DNA from: a virus
IMG/VR virus record: IMGVR_UViG_3300042484_002647
Coordinates: 1 to 46,299 of that record
DNA: 46,299 bases
Strand: one strand, 5' to 3'
Below are positions 8,691 through 16,436 of this stretch, in pieces. Each line of letters starts with the position of its first letter. Position 1 is the first letter of the stretch. The translations under genes and the position numbers were made by a program. The notes under the pieces were generated by a model. The model was given only the letters and a program-made list of their open reading frames with translations. It ran no database searches and was not told the DNA's origin.

Positions 8691-8712
8691 TTATTTCTTC
8701 CCCTGTTAAAAT
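8684..8712 (+). promoter_or_regulatory. Sigma70-type promoter, possibly giving a leaderless mRNA
   Basis: TTGACA (8684-8689), 17 bases, TAAAAT (8707-8712). The ATG of radical SAM protein 2 begins 7 bases after the -10 box, so the expected transcription start falls on the ATG. No ribosome site precedes that ATG. The -35 box overlaps codon 1 to 3 of the divergent SGNH gene. Confidence 0.65.
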
Positions 8713-8718
8713 AAAAAT

Positions 8719-10077
8719 ATGCCCAGAAAACATAACGAAACCGATTTAGAATACAAACACCGTGTAATTGACATCAAATCAGAAAGCTTCTGCGGAGCCA
8801 AATGGTACAACGCCACCATCTGGTTGGGGTCAGGCATGACCACCAGCTGCCATCATCCATTGCCACATAAAGTATCAGTGGCAGAGGTGGAGGCCAATTT
8901 CAAAGCATTGCACAACACCGCACAAAAGAAAGCAGAGCGTGCTCAGATGCAACTGGGGGTCAAGCCAGCAGGCTGCGAGTATTGCTGGAAGATAGAAGAC
9001 ATTGGCCGCGACAACATCAGTGACCGTGTATACAAGACTGTAATTTATGACGACCAGGACTTAGACGATGCATACCATATGGACAGCAATACAGATGTGG
9101 ATCTCCAGACTCTGGAAATCGCATTTGATCGTACCTGCAATTTTGCTTGCAGTTATTGCAACCCAGCTTTTAGCAGCACTTGGGTTAGTGATATTCGCCG
9201 TAACGGACCCTACACCAACTTGGTATCAGACGGTCGCAACCATTTTACTCATGTTCACGATAGTAGCCAATTGTATTCTTTCGGGGAAGATAATCCGTAT
9301 ACACAAGCGTTCTTTAAATGGTGGGAAAGCGATTTACACCGAACTCTCAAAGAACTCAGGCTAACTGGTGGCGAGCCACTGATGTCAGGAGAAACATTTC
9401 GATTGTTGGAATGGTTTAAAACAAATGACACAGACATGCGATTTGCACTTAACAGTAACCTGGGCGCCAAGCCAGAGCTAATTGATCGAATGATTGATGC
9501 CAGCCAAAACATGAAGCATTTCCATCTGTACACCAGCAACGAGGCAGTGGGTTTACAAGCAGAGTACATACGTGATGGTATGGTTTGGGACGACTGGGCT
9601 AACAATGTAGAGAAAGTTTTGACCAATGGCAATGTAGAAGGGTTTCACATGATGTGTACCATCAATGCCCTGTGCCTGAGCAGTCTACATACCTTCCTGG
9701 ACATCATGTTGCAATGGAAGCAGGAATATGGCAAGGACTATCCTACATTTACGCTAAATATTTTAAGATTCCCCAGCTTTCAAAGTCCACTGGTATTGCC
9801 CGACGAACTCAGAACACAATTCCGCTACCGTATTCAAGCCTGGCTAGATGCCAATGGATCCAATGAATTTTTACACCAGATGGAAATCAATCAGATTCAA
9901 CGTTTGATTGACTATCTAGATGTGGTAAAGACACCGCACATGGGCGCAGCAGAGCTGTCGGTATTACAGAAAGACTTTAAGAATTTTTATCAACAGTACG
10001 ACCAGCGTCGTGGCAAAAACTTTACCGAGACATTTCCAGAATTAACAGAATGGTACAATGGCATACAAATACAATAG
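8719..10077 (+). CDS. Radical SAM protein 2 with N-terminal Cys-cluster domain
   Basis: 452 residues, closest in the window to radical SAM 1. Auxiliary-cluster candidates are C25, C44, C86 and C89 ('GCEYCW'); the radical SAM motif CNFACSYC gives C140, C144 and C147, followed by 'LTGGEPLM'. Like protein 1 it has 'SC.HP' in the N-terminal domain rather than the paired CC of proteins 3-5, and the tail 'NFTETFPELTEWY'. So proteins 1 and 2 form one subtype. It is the first gene of the second run of radical SAM genes, with its own promoter. Role: S-adenosylmethionine-dependent radical chemistry on an unidentified substrate. Confidence 0.85.
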   Translation: MPRKHNETDLEYKHRVIDIKSESFCGAKWYNATIWLGSGMTTSCHHPLPHKVSVAEVEANFKALHNTAQKKAERAQMQLGVKPAGCEYCWKIEDIGRDNISDRVYKTVIYDDQDLDDAYHMDSNTDVDLQTLEIAFDRTCNFACSYCNPAFSSTWVSDIRRNGPYTNLVSDGRNHFTHVHDSSQLYSFGEDNPYTQAFFKWWESDLHRTLKELRLTGGEPLMSGETFRLLEWFKTNDTDMRFALNSNLGAKPELIDRMIDASQNMKHFHLYTSNEAVGLQAEYIRDGMVWDDWANNVEKVLTNGNVEGFHMMCTINALCLSSLHTFLDIMLQWKQEYGKDYPTFTLNILRFPSFQSPLVLPDELRTQFRYRIQAWLDANGSNEFLHQMEINQIQRLIDYLDVVKTPHMGAAELSVLQKDFKNFYQQYDQRRGKNFTETFPELTEWYNGIQIQ

Positions 10078-11368
10078 TCGATTCCCCACATACATTAAAC
10101 CAGAACTACTCACTGACCAACAAATACATCGTCTGACAGAGAGTAAATCTTTCTGTATGATGCCCTGGACTCACATGCACGCCTTCCCAGATGGCCGTGC
10201 TTTTCCTTGTTGTCTCAGCGTGGACAAATATCCCATTGGTGATCTGCACAAGAACACAATGGCAGAGGTTTGGAACGATCAACCCCTGCGTGACATGCGT
10301 GTGAAAATGCTGTCGGACGAGCCTACGAAAGAATGTTCCAAATGCTATGAGCAGGAAGATTCGGGCTTTTTCAGTATGCGTAACAGCAGCAACAAAGCAT
10401 TTGGGCATCACGTTAGCGTAGTAGACGACACCCACGAAGATGGCACATATGATGATTTTAAATTGCGCTATTACGATATACGATTCAGTAACTTGTGCAA
10501 TTTCAAATGTCGTAGTTGTGGCAGCATCTTCAGCAGCAATTGGTATCAGGACGAGGTCAAGATGTTTGGTCCCAGACCATATCCACAAATTGCTATTGCT
10601 GGGCGGCACAAAGACGACATGTGGCAACAGATGCAGGAACACATACCACATCTGGAACAAATTTACTTTGCTGGTGGTGAACCATTAATCATGGAAGAAC
10701 ACTATCGTATCCTGCGTGAGTTGGTCAACCGTGAAATGTTCCATGTCCGTCTACAATACAACACTAACTTCTCAGAACTAAAGTTCAAGGGCCAGGATGT
10801 CCTGGAATTGTGGAAACTATTCGATAATGTCAGCGTGGGCGCCAGTCTGGATGGTAGTCATGCTCGTGGCGAATATATTCGCAAAGGCCAAATTTGGTCC
10901 GAGACTGTGGCCAACCGCGAACGCATGTTGAAGACATGCCCTGATGTGGACTTCTATGTCAGCAGTACTGTGAGTATATTTAACGTACTACACATACCAG
11001 ACTTTCACCGAGAGTGGACAGACCTAGGATTGATACAGGCCAAAGATTGGAACATCAATATTTTACAAGGTCCTGATCATGAGCGTGTGAACATCCTACC
11101 CGAGTATTATAAAGATCTGGCCAGACAAAAGATTGCTGAACACATCGCCTGGTTGGAGCCACAGGATCCAGTTACTCGTGCCACCAATGGTTATCGCAGC
11201 CTGATAAACTTCATGGACCAGGACCACGGTAGCACAACTGGTGAGACTGAACTAAATGGTCTACTGTTGGAATTTTTTAAACGTAACTACGCCCTGGATA
11301 AATTTCGTGGTGAAGATTTCTACACCACATTCCCTGAATATCAGGATTTAAAACACCATGCCCGATAA
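10058..11368 (+). CDS. Radical SAM protein 3 with N-terminal Cys-cluster domain
   Basis: 436 residues. The N-terminal domain reads 'SFCMMPWTHMHAFPDG' and 'FPCCLS' with C33, C51, C52, C93 and C96 ('ECSKCYEQE'), a layout much like SPASM domains (C..PW, G...PCC, C..C). The catalytic motif CNFKCRSC gives C147, C151 and C154, followed by 'FAGGEPLI'. The C-terminus keeps 'DFYTTFPEYQDL'. It overlaps protein 2 by 20 bases and protein 4 by 11, so translation is likely coupled and the proteins may be made in fixed ratio. This subtype (paired CC) differs from proteins 1 and 2. Confidence 0.85.
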   Translation: MAYKYNSRFPTYIKPELLTDQQIHRLTESKSFCMMPWTHMHAFPDGRAFPCCLSVDKYPIGDLHKNTMAEVWNDQPLRDMRVKMLSDEPTKECSKCYEQEDSGFFSMRNSSNKAFGHHVSVVDDTHEDGTYDDFKLRYYDIRFSNLCNFKCRSCGSIFSSNWYQDEVKMFGPRPYPQIAIAGRHKDDMWQQMQEHIPHLEQIYFAGGEPLIMEEHYRILRELVNREMFHVRLQYNTNFSELKFKGQDVLELWKLFDNVSVGASLDGSHARGEYIRKGQIWSETVANRERMLKTCPDVDFYVSSTVSIFNVLHIPDFHREWTDLGLIQAKDWNINILQGPDHERVNILPEYYKDLARQKIAEHIAWLEPQDPVTRATNGYRSLINFMDQDHGSTTGETELNGLLLEFFKRNYALDKFRGEDFYTTFPEYQDLKHHAR

Positions 11369-12581
11369 ACTACCTGACTCCATCTGTATGTTGCCCTGGG
11401 TCAGTATTGAGACCAGCCCAGTGGGCACAGTTCGCCCTTGCTGTATGGCACATGAGGAGATCACTGATGAGAACGGTGAGATATACGACCTAAATCGTAC
11501 CGATCTGGAAACAGTATATCGTAGTCCATATATGCAGAAGTTGCGCCAGGATTTTCGTGATGGCGAGAAGCCTGCCACATGTAATCGTTGCTGGGATGAA
11601 GAAGCAGCAGGACGTATCAGCAAGCGTATGAACAGTCGATTGAGATTAAAAACTCAGTATGAGCAGGTGGATTGGTCCAATGACAATCCTGACCAACTGT
11701 GGTTTGTGGATCTCAAGCTGGGCAACATCTGTAATCTCAAATGTCGTATCTGCGGCAGCTGGAGCAGTAGTAAATGGGCTGCAGAAGAAATGGACTATAT
11801 TAAATCCACTGGTCGAGACCCCAAAGCACATCAAGCATATACATGGTTACGACAGGGCAACTGGCCACGCAAGACAGAAACATTCTGGGAAAATATGCGG
11901 AGCCTGTTGCCTAACATCCAATATCTGGAATTCACTGGCGGAGAACCCTGGATGATCAAAGAACACTTTGATCTACTAGAATACGCAGTAGACACTGGTG
12001 ATAGTCAACATATTGATATACACTACAATACCAATGCTACACAATATCCTGGTGGCCACTGGGGCCTATGGAAGAATTTTGGCCGTGTGGATATTGCATT
12101 TAGTGTGGACAATGTGGGCGATAGATTTGAATACGAACGTTATGGGGCCAAATGGCAAGAATCAAACATCATAATTGATGAAATTCATATTATGAAAAAT
12201 ATCAGTGTGCCCAACATTACCACACAGTTATGCTTTACCATCAACATACAGAATGTCTACTACTTAGATGAATTATTGGCCTGGGCAGATACTAAATCCT
12301 TTGGTAGTGTTTACTTTAACATGATGCATGGGCCCGAGCATATGAGTGTGCAGTACATGACGCCTGCGGCTCGAACAATGGTTTTAGATAAACTCAAGAC
12401 CATGTTCTGGACTGGGCACAGGTATCACCAGGATCTGCAAGGGGTCATTAACTTCATTGAACAGGGTCCAGGCAGTGACGGTACAGAATTTTTACGCAAG
12501 ATGCGGCAGACTGATGAATATCGCAAACAATGTTTCACCGATACACATCCTGAGATAGCCAGAGCCATGGGCTATGAATAA
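11358..12581 (+). CDS. Radical SAM protein 4 with N-terminal Cys-cluster domain
   Basis: 407 residues. N-terminal domain: 'SICMLPWVSIETSPVG', 'RPCCMA' and 'TCNRCWDEE' (C10, C28, C29, C75, C78). Catalytic motif CNLKCRIC: C125, C129, C132, then 'FTGGEPWM'. The tail 'CFTDTHPEIARAMGY' is a shorter form of the tail in proteins 1-3. Of the five this is the shortest, with no extension before the Cys domain. It starts inside the end of protein 3 and overlaps protein 5 by 8 bases. Substrate unknown. Confidence 0.85.
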   Translation: MPDKLPDSICMLPWVSIETSPVGTVRPCCMAHEEITDENGEIYDLNRTDLETVYRSPYMQKLRQDFRDGEKPATCNRCWDEEAAGRISKRMNSRLRLKTQYEQVDWSNDNPDQLWFVDLKLGNICNLKCRICGSWSSSKWAAEEMDYIKSTGRDPKAHQAYTWLRQGNWPRKTETFWENMRSLLPNIQYLEFTGGEPWMIKEHFDLLEYAVDTGDSQHIDIHYNTNATQYPGGHWGLWKNFGRVDIAFSVDNVGDRFEYERYGAKWQESNIIIDEIHIMKNISVPNITTQLCFTINIQNVYYLDELLAWADTKSFGSVYFNMMHGPEHMSVQYMTPAARTMVLDKLKTMFWTGHRYHQDLQGVINFIEQGPGSDGTEFLRKMRQTDEYRKQCFTDTHPEIARAMGYE

Positions 12582-13863
12582 ACCTGCAACACTTTGCCTG
12601 GCCCCCTGGACACATACATATCTCAGTCCACAAACAGAACGTAGAATGTGTTGTGCCAGTCGAGAGCCTGCACAAAACTTTCGGCAATACATTGACACCA
12701 GTGCCGGAACTGGCCAATATATACCCATCACCCTGGACGAACATTGGAATGGCGAGCACATGAGATCCGTGCGCCTGCGTATGTTACGTGGGGAAAGTCT
12801 CCCAGAGTGTGAAGTATGCAATGACCGATTGCTCAATACTGATGTTTACCGTAGTTACTTTAATCAGATGTTTGGGCATAAGTATACAGAAGCAATAGCA
12901 GCAACAGATGCCACTGGTTATACCACTATGAAGCCAGTGAGCTGGGATTATCGATTCAGTAATCTTTGCAATTTCAAATGCCGCATGTGTGGTGACATGC
13001 TTAGTAGTGCCTGGGAAACTGAGCAACGACAGTACGATATGGTAAATTGGCATGATCCAAAAAACAATTGGATGCGCCCAGAAATTAAACAGCAAATAAC
13101 TAAATTCCAAGATTCTCAAATTGAGGCAGAGTTTGCCCAAGCAGTAGAAGAGCACAGGGTCGAGGAAGTATACTGGGTCGGTGGAGAACCCCTCATGTAT
13201 GAGCAGCACTGGCGCTATATGCGCCGCATCATTGAGTTAGGGGATGGACCAAATGTTTACGCTAGGTATAATACAAATCTTAGCCGTGTTAATTATCGTG
13301 GTGTTGATCTGTACACTGATATTTTATCTGGGCTTCGCGACTGGCAAATATGTGCAAGCCTTGATGGTACGCAAGAAATTGGAGAGTATATTAGAACAGG
13401 TCTCAATTATAATCAATGGCTCGAAAATTTCCGCAGAGGAATCGAAATCCAAAGAAATCGCAGACAAATGCGAATCGATTTCACCCTCACCCTCCCAGGA
13501 CTCTTCGAAGTCGAAAAAATCCAACAACTCGGGCAGCAGCTCGGAGTGGATATCTTAGCAAAAGTAGTCTTTAGTTTCAGCCCTGACATTGTCATGTCGC
13601 CCTTGGCACTACCCAGAGAATTATTACATCCTTGGGTAGACGAACATATATCCACAGTAAGTGGCGCTCTAAGGGACGTACTGGCTCAACTAAAAACCAG
13701 ACCCACTTTTGCCGAGCAGTGGCCAGACACTTACAAAACTGGACTAATTCGAGGCAAACAAAGGATCGAAAGACTTGAACAAATTAGAAAAGATACGTAT
13801 ACTATGACGGATATCCTGGCACAGCGACCAGAAGTAATAGAATGGTGGAATTCAATTGTATAA
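12574..13863 (+). CDS. Radical SAM protein 5 with N-terminal Cys-cluster domain
   Basis: 429 residues. N-terminal domain: 'TLCLAPWTHTYLSPQ', 'RRMCCASR' and 'ECEVC' (C8, C26, C27, C79, C82), with an insertion of about 20 residues between CC and the next conserved block compared with proteins 3 and 4. Catalytic motif CNFKCRMC: C132, C136, C139, then 'VGGEPLMY'. The tail is more diverged but still ends '.RPEVIEWW'. It overlaps its neighbours on both sides by 8 bases. It is the last of the radical SAM run; the two following small or unknown genes are coupled to it and may act with it (inference). Confidence 0.85.
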   Translation: MNKPATLCLAPWTHTYLSPQTERRMCCASREPAQNFRQYIDTSAGTGQYIPITLDEHWNGEHMRSVRLRMLRGESLPECEVCNDRLLNTDVYRSYFNQMFGHKYTEAIAATDATGYTTMKPVSWDYRFSNLCNFKCRMCGDMLSSAWETEQRQYDMVNWHDPKNNWMRPEIKQQITKFQDSQIEAEFAQAVEEHRVEEVYWVGGEPLMYEQHWRYMRRIIELGDGPNVYARYNTNLSRVNYRGVDLYTDILSGLRDWQICASLDGTQEIGEYIRTGLNYNQWLENFRRGIEIQRNRRQMRIDFTLTLPGLFEVEKIQQLGQQLGVDILAKVVFSFSPDIVMSPLALPRELLHPWVDEHISTVSGALRDVLAQLKTRPTFAEQWPDTYKTGLIRGKQRIERLEQIRKDTYTMTDILAQRPEVIEWWNSIV

Positions 13864-14083
13864 TAAATCGGCTTGGTGCAATACTCTGCTATTGTTGAGA
13901 AACGAATCCTTTGCCACACATAAACCCATTAATATATATCTTGTCACTGAAACAATGAAGATGGTGTTTCCTGGCGAATATGTCGTGGAAGAATATTTCA
14001 ACAAGCATACTATGGTAGTGGATTTACGATTGAAGTTTACTACTCCAGAAGATGAGACGTGGTTCCTGTTACAATATGAATAA
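13856..14083 (+). CDS. Small protein related at its C-terminus to the small gene array near 34 kb
   Basis: 75 residues. The end, 'LRLKFTTPEDETWFLLQYE', matches the pattern of the tandem small proteins at 33.9-34.8 kb (F.F....D...F.LRW/LKY). The start overlaps the radical SAM 5 stop by 8 bases; an internal ATG at about residue 34 is a possible alternative. Because the next gene's ATG is buried in its last codons, it is probably coupled to it. Function unknown. A small partner or a short substrate for the radical SAM enzymes cannot be excluded, but there is no leader-like Gly-Gly or Cys-rich core to support a peptide precursor. Confidence 0.55.
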   Translation: MYNKSAWCNTLLLLRNESFATHKPINIYLVTETMKMVFPGEYVVEEYFNKHTMVVDLRLKFTTPEDETWFLLQYE

Positions 14084-15149
14084 AGTTAAGGTAGTGCTAC
14101 GTGACCCTCTGAGTAAACAGCTATTACTAGACTACACTATTGCAGTCTACGACACACCCATGGCCGCACGTTGGTATACTGCATTGGTGGATCTGTTACG
14201 CAATAATAACTATCTGGAAAAGAACTTCTGCTTCCTGGGTTTCCCTGACAGCCGTCGTGATGTACCTTATATCTGTAATGAATTAAATATAGCTGCGGCC
14301 CAAATTAATCAATTCTTTGATCAAGAATATTGGATAGATGAAATTTATACACCTAAGTTCATCCAAAATTTTGACAGAGGCCCTAATCAGACAGCCATGA
14401 ACCTGCTGCATAATCACTTTGAGCATCTGCAGGGAACAGTTGGTGGTCTGAGCGACTACTACAAGCGAGCAGACTATGACACCAAGTTTGCCATCCGCCA
14501 ACTAAACAATCTATGCCATGAGGCAGAAAGTCTCATGCTGAGTCAACGCAAACAAATCACTGCACCTGAATGGGTACGCCCCAGTCAGATAACAACATTT
14601 TTAAATGCACCCAGGATTGATTTCCCACATGAACTTAAAACACCTTTTACGGAAGCTGGATACGATAGAAAATTCGGGGAAGTTTACCTACATTGGACTC
14701 AGATTGGTAAGACGCTCTACGAGGTTTATCGCGACGAGCAAGGAGTGGATATTGGATCAGCTACTTGTGATGCTATTACTCACCTTAAGTATTATTCAGG
14801 GGAGTTTGATGTGGAGTGGGCAAAAGATATCGTTCATGATGGTCCACATCCGTGGCACACTAAAGAAATGGCAGGGTATCGTGCGTGGCTAGAGCGCAAT
14901 GGCTTTGACTTGAACGACACACAATACAACTATGGATATCATCCAGTGGGCCAAGTAGAACTATCAGAGAGTTTTGGAACCACAGATCCGCAGGCCATAT
15001 GGCCCATGCTCAGTAAACACCTGGATATATTTCAGATCACAGCAGGTGGTGTAACGGCTAGATATGACTACGCCTGGACTGACTCTGATTATTACCAACA
15101 ACAGATCGACAGGTTAAGGCCAGGATATGATTATAGTAGCCGGGGGTGA
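14076..15149 (+). CDS. Unknown protein next to the radical SAM run
   Basis: 357 residues from MNKVKVVLRDPLS; the start is embedded in the previous gene's last codons (ATGAATAA). The protein is rich in aromatic and charged residues, mostly helical in its first half ('NQTAMNLLHNHFEHLQG', 'AIRQLNNLCHEAESLM'), with a C-terminal 'TARYDYAWTDSDYYQQQ'. No Cys cluster, signal peptide or membrane segment is visible. I do not recognise a defined family. Position between the radical SAM run and the SGNH pair, with overlaps on both sides, suggests it belongs to the same pathway, perhaps as a scaffold or substrate-binding protein (inference). Confidence 0.6.
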   Translation: MNKVKVVLRDPLSKQLLLDYTIAVYDTPMAARWYTALVDLLRNNNYLEKNFCFLGFPDSRRDVPYICNELNIAAAQINQFFDQEYWIDEIYTPKFIQNFDRGPNQTAMNLLHNHFEHLQGTVGGLSDYYKRADYDTKFAIRQLNNLCHEAESLMLSQRKQITAPEWVRPSQITTFLNAPRIDFPHELKTPFTEAGYDRKFGEVYLHWTQIGKTLYEVYRDEQGVDIGSATCDAITHLKYYSGEFDVEWAKDIVHDGPHPWHTKEMAGYRAWLERNGFDLNDTQYNYGYHPVGQVELSESFGTTDPQAIWPMLSKHLDIFQITAGGVTARYDYAWTDSDYYQQQIDRLRPGYDYSSRG

Positions 15150-15741
15150 CAGTTTTGTCTGGGGCAGTGAGCTATCAGATCACCGACATGGCGGACATGA
15201 TGGATACAGTCGTCTGACCTTTCCGGCATTGCTAGCCGGAGATAATGAATATGCATGTTTAGCATACCCTGGCGATGGTAACTGGCAGATTATGACTTTT
15301 TTATCCAAATACATAGCCAATCATGGTAATGATGATACGTTTGTAATAGCATGTTGGACTTGGCCAACTCGTGGTCATATGGCATCGACCAGTCGAGATG
15401 CAGTACGTAATGCACAAACACAGTTAAAAGAACATAATATTCCCTACTTGTTTACTTGTGCTGATAATTGTTTATTGGAATGGTTATCAGACGATACAGA
15501 TTGGGACCATTGGTTCCTATTCCCTCCTGCAGAAGAAGAGTGGAATACACAAACACCCAGAGGTTTCTACCAGTGGGCTGTGGAGAATAAATATCCAGTA
15601 GGCCCAGACGGGCATCCATTAGACGCAGCACATCAAGATGCAGCACTACTCATCAAGGACAAATTTAATGAAGTGGTTAAAAAACATCTGGAACAGAATG
15701 GTTCTGGAAATCAGATATCGCAAGAAACTCAAAGAACTTAA
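15127..15741 (+). CDS. SGNH-hydrolase-like protein
   Basis: 204 residues. 'MIIVAGGDSFVWGSEL' supplies the GDS nucleophile block at the very N-terminus, 'CLAYPGDGNWQIM' is a Gly/Asn block, 'FVIACWTWPTRGHM' the central strand, and 'DGHPLDAAHQDAALLI' the C-terminal D..H block. This is a near-complete set of SGNH motifs, so an esterase or acyl-transfer activity on a sugar is plausible. No signal peptide is present, so action would be cytoplasmic. It overlaps the previous gene by 23 bases, and its last 15 codons overlap a 23-codon microgene in another frame. Confidence 0.65.
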   Translation: MIIVAGGDSFVWGSELSDHRHGGHDGYSRLTFPALLAGDNEYACLAYPGDGNWQIMTFLSKYIANHGNDDTFVIACWTWPTRGHMASTSRDAVRNAQTQLKEHNIPYLFTCADNCLLEWLSDDTDWDHWFLFPPAEEEWNTQTPRGFYQWAVENKYPVGPDGHPLDAAHQDAALLIKDKFNEVVKKHLEQNGSGNQISQETQRT

Positions 15742-15769
15742 AAAACGAGATCCTTTTATCTACAAGTAA
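15698..15769 (+). CDS. Candidate 23-residue basic microprotein
   Basis: An ATG frame of 23 codons overlapping the end of the SGNH gene in another frame and ending 1 base before the next ATG. The product starts MVLEIRYRKKLKELKKRD and closes with PFIYK, a very basic amphipathic helix. The last 28 bases are non-coding for the SGNH gene, yet the frame stays open and charged up to the next gene. GGA lies 7 bases before the ATG. Similar short tails ending RDPFIY- are something I recall from marine phage proteins; this is memory, not a search. Alternative: chance frame. Confidence 0.45.
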   Translation: MVLEIRYRKKLKELKKRDPFIYK

Positions 15770-15770
15770 C

Positions 15771-16436
15771 ATGATCAAAAATATTTTGGCAGTGGGTGAC
15801 AGTTTTACCTACGGTGAAGAACTCAACAGTCGTGATGAAGCATACCCCATTAAATTGGGCGAGCTTCTGGGAGCCAGTGTCATCAATGAAGCCAGACCTG
15901 GCTCTGGCAACAAACGCATGATACGAAATGTCATTAAACACATCAGCGAAGGCAATCCAGTGGACCTGGTGGTAATTGGTTGGACCAGTGCTGGCAGAAT
16001 GGAATTTGCCGACATGGCCGGTGTATACGATTTATGGCCTGGCTATGCTGGTGATCTAGTGGGCAAGGCTGATGGATACAATTGGCGCACAGAAATGCTC
16101 AGGTACATTAACCAATATCATGACCCAGCATATCTTTACCAACAATATCTATTGGACATTATATTGATGCAGAGTTACTTACGTACTCAAAACATACGAT
16201 ATGTCATGACACGTATATGTAGCAACGAATATTATCATAACACCTACAAGTATAAATTTAAAAATTTAACAGACAGCATCGACACAACAGACTTTGTGGG
16301 CTGGCCCAATGATGGTATGACTGAATGGACCATGGGTTGTCCCACTGGTCCCAACAACCATTTTCTAGAAGCCGGCCATCTAGTAGTAGCAAACAAATTA
16401 TATGAACATATTAGGAATCGCGGCTGGGTTTCATGA
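15771..16436 (+). CDS. SGNH-hydrolase-like protein
   Basis: 221 residues. Block I is 'ILAVGDSFTYGEEL' (GDS at 9-11), block II 'EARPGSGNKRMI' with Gly and Asn, block III 'DLVVIGWTSAGRMEF', and block V 'NNHFLEAGHLVVANKLY' with the His. The motifs are complete enough to expect the SGNH fold; substrate unknown. It is the direct neighbour of the carbamoyltransferase gene, whose ATG lies 35 bases before this gene's end. Together they could acylate/deacylate and carbamoylate the same sugar (inference). Confidence 0.7.
   Translation: MIKNILAVGDSFTYGEELNSRDEAYPIKLGELLGASVINEARPGSGNKRMIRNVIKHISEGNPVDLVVIGWTSAGRMEFADMAGVYDLWPGYAGDLVGKADGYNWRTEMLRYINQYHDPAYLYQQYLLDIILMQSYLRTQNIRYVMTRICSNEYYHNTYKYKFKNLTDSIDTTDFVGWPNDGMTEWTMGCPTGPNNHFLEAGHLVVANKLYEHIRNRGWVS

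Noticed and set aside
13244-13558. A 104-codon frame with a hydrophobic start on the + strand, membrane-protein-like
   Set aside because: It lies fully inside radical SAM protein 5, which has complete motifs in its own frame; no ribosome site or promoter was found.
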